In this document: piece after piece, positions 25,914 to 36,876 of the stretch
Numbering within the stretch: the stretch's first letter is position 1
Layout: each line of letters starts with the position of its first letter
Source: Streptomyces zhihengii
Lineage (GTDB): Bacteria > Actinomycetota > Actinomycetes > Streptomycetales > Streptomycetaceae
NCBI RefSeq assembly: GCF_016919245.1
Contig: NZ_JAFEJA010000002.1
Location: forward strand, 62,001 to 126,000
Direction: 5' to 3'
DNA: 64,000 nt
Translations under genes and position numbers: made by a program
The notes under the pieces: generated by a model
What the model was told of the DNA's origin: nothing
The model's database searches: none
The model's input: the letters and a program-made list of their open reading frames with translations, nothing else

Positions 25914-27251
25914 ATGGAGCCCAACACCCTGCTCGACGCGCTGCTCGACGAAGCGGGCATCTCCCACGCCGGCCTCGCGGCCCGGGTCAACCGGGCGGGC
26001 CGGGCGCGCGGACTGTCCCTGCGGTACGAACACACCGCCGTGGCCCGCTGGTTGAAGGGGCAGCGCCCGCGCGGCCAGGTGCCCGACCTGATCTGCGAGG
26101 TCTTCGCGGACCGGCTGCGGCGGCCCGTGACGCTGGGGGACGTCGGGCTCGGCGCCGGGGGTCCGGGCGCGGCGCCCAGTTCGTCGCTGTCGGGCTTCGT
26201 GGACCGGGCGAGCGCGCTGTGGCGGTCCGACGAGCAGCAGCGGCCGCACGTCGCCGGCGTGCCCGCCGTCACCGGGACGCCCGCGGTGATGCCCGTCTGG
26301 GAGTGGGAGAACCCTCCCGAGGACTCCGACGTGTCCCGGGACGGTGCCGCCCGGGTCCGCATGGCCGACATCGAGATGCTCCGCGCCGCCCGCGCGCACT
26401 ACGAGCTGATGTACCGCAGGACGGGCGGCATCGCCACGCGCGCCCGGGTGGTCGGCTTCCTGAACGCCGAGGCCGCCCCGCTGCTGCGCGGTTCCTACGG
26501 CGACGCCCTCGGGCGCCAGCTCCACCGCGCCACCGGCGCGCTGGTCGCGGTCGCGGGGATCTGCGCGTACGACTCCGACGCGCAGGGACTGGCCCAGCGC
26601 TACTTCCACCAGGCGCTGCGCCTGGCGAAGGCCAGCGGCGACCGGGGTCTCGGCGCCTACGTGGTCGCGCTGCTGGTCAACCAGTCGCTGTTCATGTCGG
26701 AGCACCGGCAGGCGGTGGCCTTCGCGGAGGCCGCGCTGCGGTCGGCGGGGCGGCGCATCACGCCCGCGCTGGCGGCCGATCTGTACGCGATGCAGGCCAA
26801 GGCGTACGCGCACCTCGGCGACGGGGCGGGCGCCCTGGCGTGCATCCGCAGCGCGGAGGCGGAGGCGGGGCGGATCCGGCCGGGTCACGAGCCCGACGAG
26901 ACCGGCTATGTGCAGCCGGGGCTGGTCGACGTGCAGGTGGCGGAGGCGCTGCTGAGCCTCGGTGACCTCCCGGCGGCCCGGCAGCACGCCACCGCGGCCG
27001 TGGGCACTCCGGCGCACGACCGGGGCCGGGTGCACCGGCTCGCCATGCTCACCCAGATCGAGCTGCGGCAGGGCGAGGCGGACCGCGCGGCGCGGACGGC
27101 GACGGAGATGGTGGACACCGCCCGGGGCATGGAGTCGCGCCGGCTGCGGGACCGGCTGCGGGCGGTGCGCGAGCATCTCGCGACGAGCGGCTGCGCCGAC
27201 GCGCGGAGCGCGGTCGCCCTGATCGACGGGGCTCTGCGCGTTCCCCTCTGA
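25914..27251 (+). CDS. NsdA-like regulator (XRE-type N-terminus, TPR-like C-terminus)
   Basis: 445 residues. The first 80 (LLDEAGISHAGLAARVNRAG, then RYEHTAVARWLKGQRPRG) form a Cro/XRE-type helix-turn-helix resembling the NsdA group of Streptomyces developmental regulators. After a linker with VWEWENPPEDSDVSRDGA, the rest is helical and Ala/Arg-rich with TPR-like spacing (ALRLAKASGDRGLGAYVVAL, QAKAYAHLGDGAGALACI). NsdA and relatives affect sporulation and antibiotic production; which branch this belongs to cannot be told by eye. GGAGG precedes the ATG at 25914. No partner gene is adjacent. Confidence 0.75.
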   Translation: MEPNTLLDALLDEAGISHAGLAARVNRAGRARGLSLRYEHTAVARWLKGQRPRGQVPDLICEVFADRLRRPVTLGDVGLGAGGPGAAPSSSLSGFVDRASALWRSDEQQRPHVAGVPAVTGTPAVMPVWEWENPPEDSDVSRDGAARVRMADIEMLRAARAHYELMYRRTGGIATRARVVGFLNAEAAPLLRGSYGDALGRQLHRATGALVAVAGICAYDSDAQGLAQRYFHQALRLAKASGDRGLGAYVVALLVNQSLFMSEHRQAVAFAEAALRSAGRRITPALAADLYAMQAKAYAHLGDGAGALACIRSAEAEAGRIRPGHEPDETGYVQPGLVDVQVAEALLSLGDLPAARQHATAAVGTPAHDRGRVHRLAMLTQIELRQGEADRAARTATEMVDTARGMESRRLRDRLRAVREHLATSGCADARSAVALIDGALRVPL

Positions 27252-27302
27252 GCCCGCTCCTGCTGCGATGTCGTCACCTACTTGTCGGAAGGTGGCAGAA
27301 AC

Positions 27303-27833
27303 GTGCAGTGGACGAACTTAAGCGAACAAACCGTGTACGAGAATCCGTGGTTCCGGGTCAACCTCGCGGATGTCGCGCTCCCGGACGGCCGGCACCTGGA
27401 CCACTTCCTCATCCGGCTGCGTCCCGTGGCCGTCGCGACCGCCGTCAACGAGGCCAATGAGGTCCTGATGCTCTGGCGGCACCGGTTCATCACCGACAGC
27501 TGGGGGTGGGAACTCGCGGCCGGCGTGGTCGAGGACGGCGAGGAGATCGCCGCCGCGGCGGCGCGGGAGATGGAGGAGGAGACCGGCTGGCGTCCCGGCC
27601 CCCTGCGGCACCTGCTCACCGTCGAACCGTCCAACGGCCTCAGCGACGCCCGGCACCACCTCTACTGGACCGACGAGGCGACCCGCGTCGGTCACCCGCA
27701 GGACGACTTCGAGTCCTCGCGCCGCGAGTGGGTGCCCCTCAAGCTGGTGCCCGACATGATCGCCCGCGGCGAGGTCCCGGCCGCCAACATGGCGGCCGGG
27801 CTGCTGATGCTGCACCACATGCGCCTGGGCTGA
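27303..27833 (+). CDS. Nudix hydrolase
   Basis: 176 residues. The Nudix box is complete: G-VVEDG-E-EIAAAAA-REMEEETGW, binding Mg2+ for cleavage of a nucleoside diphosphate derivative. VYENPWFRVNLADVALPDG and the box spacing resemble ADP-ribose pyrophosphatase-type enzymes. The GTG at 27303 has GGAAGG eight to twelve bases before it. It follows the NsdA-like gene by 51 nt and may be co-transcribed. Substrate inferred only from general resemblance. Confidence 0.85.
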   Translation: MQWTNLSEQTVYENPWFRVNLADVALPDGRHLDHFLIRLRPVAVATAVNEANEVLMLWRHRFITDSWGWELAAGVVEDGEEIAAAAAREMEEETGWRPGPLRHLLTVEPSNGLSDARHHLYWTDEATRVGHPQDDFESSRREWVPLKLVPDMIARGEVPAANMAAGLLMLHHMRLG

Positions 27834-27841
27834 CGCACCGG

Positions 27842-27872
27842 GCGCCTGCCCGGCGGCCGGCCGGGCAGGCGC
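27842..27872. terminator. Hairpin between convergent genes
   Basis: A 13-bp perfect stem (27842-27854 with 27860-27872), 5-nt loop, nine bases after the Nudix stop and facing the 3-hydroxyacyl-CoA dehydrogenase end. Confidence 0.7.
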
Positions 27873-27917
27873 GCCGCGGCCGGGGCCCGACGGGGGCCAG
27901 GGACGGGCGGGAGCCCG

Positions 27918-28778
27918 TCAGGAGTAGACGTAGAAGCCGGAGCCCGTCTTGCGGCCGAGCCGGCCCGCGTCCACCATCCGCTGGAGCAGCGGGGGAGCGG
28001 CGTACAGCGGCTCCTTGAACTCCGCGTACATCGAGTCCGCCACCGAGGCCACGGTGTCCAGTCCGATCAGGTCGGACAGCTTCAGCGGACCCATCGGGTG
28101 GGCGCAGCCCATCTCCATGCCGTTGTCGATGTCCTCACGGCTGGCGATCCCCGACTCGAACATCCGGATCGCCGAGAGCAGATACGGGATGAGCAGGGCG
28201 TTCACCACGAAGCCGGAGCGGTCCTGGGCGCGGATGGGGTGCTTGTCCAGCACCTGGAGCACCACCGCCTCGGCGCGCTTGATCGTCTCCTCCGACGTGG
28301 TCAGCGCGGGGATGAGTTCCACGAGCTTCTGCACGGGCGCCGGGTTGAAGAAGTGGATGCCGATGACCTGGTCCGGGCGGGAGGTCGCGACGGCCAGCTT
28401 CACCAGCGGGATGGAGGAGGTGTTGGAGGCGAGGATGGCGTCCGGCCGGGTCACCACCTGGTCGAGCACCTGGAAGATCTCGGTCTTGACCTGCTCGTTC
28501 TCGACGACGGCCTCGATGACGAGGTCGCGGTCGGCGAACTCCCCGAGGTCGGTGGTGAAGGAGAGCCGGGCCAGGGTGGCGTCCCGCTCCTCCTCGGTGA
28601 TCTTGCCGCGCTCGGCCGCCTTGGTCAGCGAGTTGTGCAGCCGGGTGCGGCCGATCTCCAGGGCCTCGCCCGTGGTCTCGGCCACCATGACCTCGAGGCC
28701 GCTGCGGGCGCACACCTCGGCGATGCCGGCGCCCATCTGGCCGCAGCCCACCACTCCGACGCGTGCAATGTCGGCCAT
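27918..28778 (-). CDS. 3-hydroxybutyryl-CoA dehydrogenase
   Basis: 286 residues. NAD-binding GCGQMGAG at 11-18, the catalytic-site segment GIHFFNPAPVQKLVELI (His), SGFVVNALLIPYL and the C-terminal GMEMGCAHPMGPLKLSDLIGLD domain identify the FadB2/Hbd family, which interconverts acetoacetyl-CoA and (S)-3-hydroxybutyryl-CoA with NAD(P). ATG 28778 has GGAG five bases upstream. Neighbours are unrelated; in Streptomyces this enzyme feeds butyryl-CoA or fatty acid turnover. Confidence 0.92.
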   Translation of the reverse strand: MADIARVGVVGCGQMGAGIAEVCARSGLEVMVAETTGEALEIGRTRLHNSLTKAAERGKITEEERDATLARLSFTTDLGEFADRDLVIEAVVENEQVKTEIFQVLDQVVTRPDAILASNTSSIPLVKLAVATSRPDQVIGIHFFNPAPVQKLVELIPALTTSEETIKRAEAVVLQVLDKHPIRAQDRSGFVVNALLIPYLLSAIRMFESGIASREDIDNGMEMGCAHPMGPLKLSDLIGLDTVASVADSMYAEFKEPLYAAPPLLQRMVDAGRLGRKTGSGFYVYS

Positions 28779-28950
28779 TGACTCCGTCACCTCATGCCTT
28801 TCGATGGTCTTCGCCCGGTGGGTCCCCCGTATGGTTCCGGCGCCCACCGACCCCCCGACGTTACTCCGGATGTGTGGGTGGCCGGGCATCCGGGGCGGGC
28901 ATGCTCTGCGGGTACGGCTGACGACGTCGACGGCGACGAAGGTGGGAACC

Positions 28951-30243
28951 TTGGCACGGATCGGGAGAAGAGGATTTGTCGTGACGGCCGCGGGGGCGCT
29001 GGCGGCCATGACCGCCGGCGGCGACGCGGCGGCCTCGGCGGGGCAGCCCGCGCGGGGATCCGGACGGCGGGGGAGAGCGGTGCGCGAGTTCCGCGGCATG
29101 TGGCTGGCGAGCGTCGACAACCGGGACTGGCCCTCGGCACGCGGACTGTCCGCGGCCCGCCAGCGCGCCGAGCTGCGCGCGCATCTGGACACCGCGGTGG
29201 AGCGCCGGCTGAACACGGTGATCTTCCAGGTCCGCCCCGCCGCCGACGCGCTCTGGCCCTCACCCCACGAACCGTGGAGCGAGTACCTCACCGGCACCCA
29301 GGGCCGCGACCCCGGCTGGGACCCGCTCGGCACCGCCGTGCGCGAGGCCCACGCGCGGGGCCTCCACCTGCACGCCTGGTTCAACCCGTACCGGGTGGCC
29401 ATCCACGACGACCCCTCCCGGCTGGTGTCCTCGCACCCGGCCCGCCGCCACCCCGAATGGGTCGTCCCCTACGGCGGCAAGCTCTACTACAACCCCGGCC
29501 TGCCCGAGGTGCGGGCCTTCGTCCAGGACGCGATGACGGACGCGGTGCGCCGCTACGACATCGACGGCGTCCACTTCGACGACTACTTCTACCCCTACCC
29601 GGTGGCCGGGCAGACCTTCGACGACGACGACGCCTGGGCCGCCCACGGCTCCGGCCACAGCGACCGGGCGGCCTGGCGGCGGGCCAACATCGATCTGCTG
29701 GTGCGCGAGATGCGGGAGCGGATCCGGGCCGTCAAGAAGGACGTGCCGTTCGGCATCAGTCCGTTCGGGGTGTGGCGCAACGCCGCCACCGACCCGCTCG
29801 GCTCGGACACCCGGGCCGGCGTCCAGACCTACGACGACCTCCACGCCGACGTGCGCACCTGGGTGCGCGAGGGCTGGATCGACTACGTGATCCCGCAGGT
29901 CTACTGGAACATGGGCTTCGCCGCCGCCGACTACGAGAAGCTGGTGCCCTGGTGGGCCCGGGTGGCCGCGGGCACGGGCGTCGACCTGTACATCGGGGAG
30001 GCGCTCTACAAGGCCGGGGCCGAGGGCCAGCCCGCCCCGTGGCAGGACCCGGCCGAGCTGTCGCGCCACCTCGCCTTCGCCGACCGGTACGCGGAGGTCG
30101 GCGGGCACTGCTTCTTCTCGGCGCGCGAGGTCACGGCCGACCCGCTGGGCGCGATGAGCCGGGTGGTCGCCGACCACTACCCGGCCCGGGCCCGCGCGCC
30201 CCGCCCTGCGGGCGGACGGCCCCATGCGCCGGACACGGCCTAG
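28951..30243 (+). CDS. Tat-exported GH10-like glycosyl hydrolase (DUF187/GHL10)
   Basis: About 430 residues. The N-terminus LARIGRRGFVVTAAGALAAM is a twin-arginine signal, then VREFRGMWLASVDNRDWPS opens a TIM barrel typical of the GHL10/DUF187 family: IFQVRPAADALWPS, LHAWFNPYRV, YDIDGVHFDDYFYPYP (acidic pair), GISPFGVWRN and YVIPQVYWNMG. Relatives act on cell-wall or surface glycans in the exported space. The TTG at 28951 is chosen because AAGGTGGG is five bases upstream; GTG 28942 is an alternative. Substrate unknown. Confidence 0.85.
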   Translation: MARIGRRGFVVTAAGALAAMTAGGDAAASAGQPARGSGRRGRAVREFRGMWLASVDNRDWPSARGLSAARQRAELRAHLDTAVERRLNTVIFQVRPAADALWPSPHEPWSEYLTGTQGRDPGWDPLGTAVREAHARGLHLHAWFNPYRVAIHDDPSRLVSSHPARRHPEWVVPYGGKLYYNPGLPEVRAFVQDAMTDAVRRYDIDGVHFDDYFYPYPVAGQTFDDDDAWAAHGSGHSDRAAWRRANIDLLVREMRERIRAVKKDVPFGISPFGVWRNAATDPLGSDTRAGVQTYDDLHADVRTWVREGWIDYVIPQVYWNMGFAAADYEKLVPWWARVAAGTGVDLYIGEALYKAGAEGQPAPWQDPAELSRHLAFADRYAEVGGHCFFSAREVTADPLGAMSRVVADHYPARARAPRPAGGRPHAPDTA

Positions 30244-30259
30244 AAGCGCCACCGCTCGG

Positions 30260-30300
30260 GGGCCGGGCCCGGCGCGCAGACGGCGCGCCGGGCCCGGCCC
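30260..30300. terminator. Hairpin between convergent genes
   Basis: An 18-bp perfect stem (30260-30277 with 30283-30300) and 5-nt loop, between the GH10-like gene and the DUF1918 gene. Confidence 0.75.
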
Positions 30301-30306
30301 ACGGCC

Positions 30307-30501
30307 TCAGGCGTTCTCGGTGTGGTGCCGGACTGTGCAGTCGGGGCCCGGGGACAGGACGGCCTCGTGCCCGTCGTCGAAACGGACGCGGAACGGAGGA
30401 TTTCCCTCCTGTCCCAGCACCTCGAGGACTTCGGCGACCTTGTCGTGCTGTCCCACGGTCCTCCCGTGCACCAGCAGCGTGTCGCCCACGTTCGCTTGCA
30501 T
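30307..30501 (-). CDS. DUF1918-domain protein
   Basis: 64 residues, MQANVGDTLLVHGRTVGQHD then PPFRVRFDDGHEAVLSPGPD: the DUF1918 beta fold, a small SH3-like actinobacterial module of unknown role. AAGGAG-type ribosome site (GGAGGTCTCCTTCGG on the other strand) precedes the ATG. Single gene. Confidence 0.85.
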   Translation of the reverse strand: MQANVGDTLLVHGRTVGQHDKVAEVLEVLGQEGNPPFRVRFDDGHEAVLSPGPDCTVRHHTENA

Positions 30502-30606
30502 CCGAAGGAGACCTCCTCGAAGCGGTGGTCCGTCTGGGTGGTCGTTTCGAGTCTACGGCGGGGGGTGCCCACCGCATCTCTGGCACGTCGCCGCAGGTCA
30601 GCGGCT

Positions 30607-31503
30607 TCAGGCGCGGGCGCGCTGAGTGATGGCGATGCACACCAGGACCGCGACGGCGGCCAGCGGGGCGGCCGGGGTGAGGTGCTCCCCGAGCAGGGCC
30701 ACCGACCAGACCAGGGTCAGCAGCGGCTGGGCGAGCTGGAGCTGGCTCGCCCGGGCGATGCCGATCTCGGCCATGCCCCGGTACCAGACGTAGAGCCCGA
30801 AGAACTGCGACCCGGCCGCGACCCACAGCAGCCCGGCCACCCCCTTCGCCGTCAGGTGCACCGGCTCGACGGCCAGGGCGACGGCGGAGGCCGCGGCGCA
30901 CAGGGGCAGGCACATGATCAGCGCCCAGCCGACGACCTGCCAGCCCGGCATCACGCCTGCCAGCCGCCCGCCCTCCGTGTAGCCCGCCGCGCACACCAGC
31001 AGGGCGCCGAAGAGGTAGAGGTCGCCCGTGTGCAGCGCCCCGCCGCTCTGCTGCACGGTGAACCCGATCACCACCGCGGCCCCCGCGAGCGCGGCGGCCC
31101 AGAACGCCCGCGACGGGCGGCGGCCGGTGCGGACGGCCGCGAAGACGGCCGTCGTCAGCGGCAGCAGGCCCACCACCACGGCCGCGTGCGAGGAGGTGGA
31201 GGTCTGGAGGGCCAGGGTCGTCAGCAGCGGGAAGCCGAGTACGACGCCCCCGCCGACGACGGCGAGCCCGGCCCAGTGCCGGCGCTCGGGGACGGGGACG
31301 CGCAGCGCCAGCAGGAAGGAGCCCGCGAGGAGCGCGGCGAGCACACCGCGCACGCCGACCAGCGTCCACGGCCCGAAGCCGTCCATGCCCCAGACCGTGG
31401 CCGGGAAGGTGAGCGAGAAGGCGACCACGCCCAGCGCGGCGAGTACGGTGCCGCTGCCGACCGCTATCGTCCTGGGGCGGGTAGCGCTATCCTGTGCTGT
31501 CAT
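30607..31503 (-). CDS. EamA-family (DMT) transporter
   Basis: 298 residues, ten predicted helices in two EamA repeats (VAFSLTFPATVWGMDGFGPW, LVGVRGVLAALLAG; second repeat ending LQLAQPLLTLVWSVALLGEHL). Such proteins export amino acids or metabolites. Its ATG (31503-31501) overlaps the divergent MocR gene's ATG (31502-31504). No ribosome site precedes it; a TACTCT box lies five bases upstream, so the mRNA may be leaderless. Control by the divergent MocR regulator is likely. Confidence 0.85.
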   Translation of the reverse strand: MTAQDSATRPRTIAVGSGTVLAALGVVAFSLTFPATVWGMDGFGPWTLVGVRGVLAALLAGSFLLALRVPVPERRHWAGLAVVGGGVVLGFPLLTTLALQTSTSSHAAVVVGLLPLTTAVFAAVRTGRRPSRAFWAAALAGAAVVIGFTVQQSGGALHTGDLYLFGALLVCAAGYTEGGRLAGVMPGWQVVGWALIMCLPLCAAASAVALAVEPVHLTAKGVAGLLWVAAGSQFFGLYVWYRGMAEIGIARASQLQLAQPLLTLVWSVALLGEHLTPAAPLAAVAVLVCIAITQRARA

Positions 31504-31514
31504 GCACGAGAGTA
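31487..31514. promoter_or_regulatory. Divergent overlapping promoters sharing one CATG
   Basis: The two start codons overlap in CATG at 31501-31504. Rightward, TATCCT (31488-31493) ends eight bases before its ATG; leftward, TACTCT (complement of 31509-31514) ends five bases before its ATG. Neither gene has a ribosome site. Each promoter's -10 box therefore lies inside the coding start of the other gene. Confidence 0.45.
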
Positions 31515-32935
31515 GCAGCGTGACGGAGCTGGCGAATTCCCTGCGGCGTGACCTCGACCGCTACTCACCGGGAGGAAAGCTGCCGTCGAGCCGGGCCCTC
31601 GTCGAGCGCTACCGGGTCTCCCCGGTCACCGTCTCCCGCGCGCTCGCCCGGCTGGTCGCCGAGGGGCTCGTCGTCACCCGTCCCGGATCCGGCGCCTTCC
31701 GCGCCGAGGCCGTCGCCGCCCCGCCCGCGGGCGACACCTCCTGGCAGGAGGTCACGCTCAGCGCCGACGCCGCCGCCGAGGTGGTGCCGCGCGCCGTCGA
31801 CGCCGCGGGCGTCCTCGTCACCCTGGCCGCCCCGCCGCCCGGGGTCGTCGAGTTCAACGGCGGCTACCTCCACCCCTCGCTCCAGCCCGAACGTGCCATG
31901 GCGGACGCCCTCGCCCGCGCGGGCCGCCGCCCCGGCGCCTGGACCCGCCCGCCCACCGACGGACTGCCCGAGCTGCGCGAATGGTTCGCCCGGGGCGCCA
32001 GCGCGACCACGGGCCCCGCCGACGTCCTGGTCACCGCCGGCGGGCAGGCCGCGCTCACCACCGCGCTGCGCGCGCTGGCACCGCCCGGGGCGCCGGTCCT
32101 CGTCGAGTCGCCGACCTATCCGGGCATGCTCGCCATCGCCCGCGCGGCCGGCCTGCGGCCGGTGCCCGTCCCGGTGGACGCCGACGGGGTGCGCCCCGAG
32201 CTGCTGGCGGCCGCCTTCCGCGCCAGCGGGGCACGGGTCTTCGTCTGCCAGCCGCTGTTCCAGAACCCGACCGGCGCCGTGCTCGACCCCGGCCGCCGGC
32301 CCGAGGTGCTGCGCATCGCCCGCGAGGCGGGCGCGTTCGTCGTCGAGGACGACTTCGCCCGCCGCCTCGTCCACGACGACGCCGGGGCGCTGCCCGGACC
32401 GCTTGCCGCGGACGACCACGACGGGGTCGTCGTCCACGTCAGCTCGCTCACCAAGGTCACCTCGCCGAGTCTGCGCGTCGGAATGCTTGCCGCGCGCGGC
32501 CCGGTGCTCGAACGGCTGCGGGCCATCCACGTCGTGGACACCTTCTTCGTGCCCAGGCCGCTCCAGGAGGCTGCGCTCGAACTCGTCGGCTCGCCCGCCT
32601 GGAACCGGCATCTGCGCGCCGTCTCCGCCGAACTGCGCACCCGCCGGGGGGTGATGGCCGCCGCCGTCCGGACGCATCTGCCCCACCTCGCGCTGGCCCA
32701 CATCCCCTCCGGCGGCTACCACCTGTGGCTGCGCCTGCCCGACCACCTGGACGAGTCCGCCCTGGTCGCCGCCGCCCTGAGGGCCGGCGTCGCGGTCGCC
32801 CCGGGCCGCCCGTACTTCAGCGCCGAACCGCCCGCCGGCCACATCCGCCTCAGCTTCGCGGGGGTGGCGGGGGCCGCCGAGATCACCGAGGGCGTACGGC
32901 GCCTGCGCGACGCCTGCGCGGAACTCCCGTACTGA
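31502..32935 (+). CDS. MocR-type regulator (GntR HTH fused to aminotransferase fold)
   Basis: 477 residues. GntR winged helix (KLPSSRALVERYRVSPVTVS, then GLVVTRPGSGAF), then a class I aminotransferase-like domain with NPTG, EDDFARRL and the PLP lysine in SLTKVTSPSLRVG (Lys318). MocR proteins use bound PLP and an amine ligand as a signal and usually regulate a divergent gene, here the EamA exporter. Domain order and length are normal. Alternative start GTG at 31519. Confidence 0.9.
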   Translation: MHESSSVTELANSLRRDLDRYSPGGKLPSSRALVERYRVSPVTVSRALARLVAEGLVVTRPGSGAFRAEAVAAPPAGDTSWQEVTLSADAAAEVVPRAVDAAGVLVTLAAPPPGVVEFNGGYLHPSLQPERAMADALARAGRRPGAWTRPPTDGLPELREWFARGASATTGPADVLVTAGGQAALTTALRALAPPGAPVLVESPTYPGMLAIARAAGLRPVPVPVDADGVRPELLAAAFRASGARVFVCQPLFQNPTGAVLDPGRRPEVLRIAREAGAFVVEDDFARRLVHDDAGALPGPLAADDHDGVVVHVSSLTKVTSPSLRVGMLAARGPVLERLRAIHVVDTFFVPRPLQEAALELVGSPAWNRHLRAVSAELRTRRGVMAAAVRTHLPHLALAHIPSGGYHLWLRLPDHLDESALVAAALRAGVAVAPGRPYFSAEPPAGHIRLSFAGVAGAAEITEGVRRLRDACAELPY

Positions 32936-33413
32936 CGCACCCGCCGGGCGTCCCGCGCCCGGCCTCCGGCCGCCGCTGCGCCGGCCCGCGCCCGGCCCCG
33001 CATCGGGCCGCCGCGGCATCCGAACCGGGCCCGGAGCCCGGCCGTCGGACGCGGCCCTGCTCGTGCGGCCCTGATGCACGCGGCCGGTCCGGGCCGCCGC
33101 GGCCCTCGAACCAGCCGTCCCGCGCCCGGCGTCCGGCCGCCGCGGCCCCCGAACAGGGCCGGGCCGGTCGGGGCCCGCGCCCCGGTTCCCGGGTCCGGCG
33201 GACGTGGGCGGATTGCCGTCGTGGTGGCGCCGCCGCGGCCTGGCGTCCCGCGCTCGGCGGACGCGGGACGCTCGTGGGGCCCTGGTGCCAGCCGGCGGTC
33301 CCGGTCACACCGTGCCCGCCTCCTCCCGGGTGACCGGCGCGGCCCCCCGCTCCCGCGCCCGCACGCCCGAATCCCCTGTGACAGCCGTCCGGCTGCCGTG
33401 CCACCCTCGCGGG
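32936..33413. other. Non-coding GC-rich gap
   Basis: 478 nt with no convincing gene. It is full of short diverged repeats of CGGCCGCCGCGGC-like sequence (near 32965, 33005, 33095 and 33138). A 10-bp hairpin with a 9-nt loop is at 33243-33271. Nothing else recognised. Confidence 0.5.
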
Positions 33414-33845
33414 ATGAGCGAGACGACCCACGGCAGGTACACCCTCTCCACCGACCCGGACCGGCTGGATCCGGCGCGGGTCCACCACTGGCTGTCCACC
33501 GATGCCTACTGGGCGCTGGGCCGCAGCCGGGCCAAGCAGGACGCCGCCATCGCCGGCTCGCTCAACTTCGGCGCCTACGACACACGGACCGGCGAGATGG
33601 CCGCCTACGCCCGCGCCATCACCGACCACGCGACCTTCGCCTGGCTCTGCGACGTCTACGTGGACCGTCCCGCCCGGGGCGAAGGGCTGGGCACCGCGCT
33701 GGTCGCCGCGGTCCGCGACCACTTCGCGCCGCTCGGACTGCGCCGGATCCTGCTCGCCACCGAGGACGCCCACGGCGTCTACGAGAAGCTCGGCTTCCGG
33801 CCGCTCGACACCCCCGGAAACTGGCTGGTACTGCCCCTCGGGTGA
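33414..33845 (+). CDS. GNAT-family N-acetyltransferase
   Basis: 143 residues. The acetyl-CoA loop RGEGLGTALV follows the beta-4 strand CDVYVDRPA, and DAHGVYEKLGFRPL is the terminal helix-strand. YTLSTDPDRLDPARVHHWLSTDAYWALGR matches a small GNAT subgroup in which the substrate site is built from the N-terminal helices. Acceptor substrate unknown. 39 nt upstream of the phosphatase-fold gene and likely in one transcript with it. Confidence 0.85.
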   Translation: MSETTHGRYTLSTDPDRLDPARVHHWLSTDAYWALGRSRAKQDAAIAGSLNFGAYDTRTGEMAAYARAITDHATFAWLCDVYVDRPARGEGLGTALVAAVRDHFAPLGLRRILLATEDAHGVYEKLGFRPLDTPGNWLVLPLG

Positions 33846-33884
33846 CCCCTTGACCCCGGGGGCGTTCGCCAGCACCATCACGCC

Positions 33885-34460
33885 ATGAGTGTCCGGGTCA
33901 CCATGGTCGCCGCCGCGCGCAGTTCCTCGCTGCTCACCGAGCGGTTCGACGACGACCGGCCGCTGGACCAGGCGGGGTGGCACGAGGTCCAGCTTGCCGC
34001 GCACGCCCTGATCCCGCTGAGCGCGGCCGAGCTGCGCTACTGCTCGCCGACCGCCCGCAGCCGGGCCACCGGGGAGGCGCTGGGCTTCGCCCCGCTCGCC
34101 CAGCCGGCGCTGCGCGACTGCGACATGGGGCGCTGGCGCGGCTGGACGCTGTCCGAGATCACCGCGCGGGAACCGGCCGCGGTCGACGCCTGGCTCTCCG
34201 ACCCGCGCAGCGCCCCGCACGGCGGGGAGCCGCTGCTCGCCTTCATCTCGCGGATAGGGAACTGGCTGGACACCCGGCCCGCCGACGACGGCGGCTCGAT
34301 CGTCGCGGTGGCCGAACCGGCGGTCGTCCGGGCGGCGTTCGTCTACGCGCTGCGGGCCCATCCGGCCATGTACTGGCACGTCGACGTCCGCCCGCTCTCC
34401 ACGGTCACCCTCACCGGCCGGCCCGGCCGCTGGCACCTGTGCCTGGAGGCGGCGGCCTGA
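33885..34460 (+). CDS. Histidine-phosphatase-fold protein lacking catalytic histidines
   Basis: 191 residues. The fold is recognisable from LDQAGWHEVQLAAHAL, YCSPTARSRATGEALG, LRDCDMGRWRGWTLSEI and the tail WYWHVD-like stretch, as in phosphoglycerate-mutase-type phosphatases. The usual RHG at residues 9-11 is instead AAA (TMVAAARSS), and the second catalytic His (normally SHGG..R) is replaced in VAEPAVVRA. It should therefore not form the phosphohistidine and is probably a binding protein or has another chemistry. From memory, similar sequences occur in other Streptomyces, which argues against simple decay. Confidence 0.75.
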   Translation: MSVRVTMVAAARSSSLLTERFDDDRPLDQAGWHEVQLAAHALIPLSAAELRYCSPTARSRATGEALGFAPLAQPALRDCDMGRWRGWTLSEITAREPAAVDAWLSDPRSAPHGGEPLLAFISRIGNWLDTRPADDGGSIVAVAEPAVVRAAFVYALRAHPAMYWHVDVRPLSTVTLTGRPGRWHLCLEAAA

Positions 34461-34462
34461 GC

Positions 34463-34516
34463 GGCCCCACGCACCGCACTGGCCCCACGCACCGCACCGG
34501 CCCCACGCACCGCACC
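34463..34516 (+). repeat. Three tandem 18-bp repeats
   Basis: GGCCCCACGCACCGCAC(T/C) occurs three times end to end just after the phosphatase-fold stop; a fourth decayed copy may follow. No spacers, so not a CRISPR array. Confidence 0.85.
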
Positions 34517-34645
34517 TGACCCACGCGCCCCGCCCGACCCAGGCACCGTACGCGCCCCGCGCACGCCGCCCGACCTGCGCACGCCGCCCGACCCGCCCTC
34601 GCGCCGCCCCCTCGTGGGCGGCGACCCCGGAGCCCCCCGCCCGTC

Positions 34646-36872
<2,227 letters not shown>

Positions 36873-36876
<4 letters not shown>

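Noticed and set aside
24969..26055. Several open frames in the pheT-regulator gap
   Set aside because: They follow the tandem repeats, contain repeated peptide segments and have no ribosome sites or recognisable domains.
32936..33413. Gene in the gap after the MocR gene
   Set aside because: Open frames exist but are low-complexity, overlap repeats and lack ribosome sites.
34463..34516. CRISPR array
   Set aside because: Three 18-bp repeats are directly joined with no spacers and no cas genes nearby.
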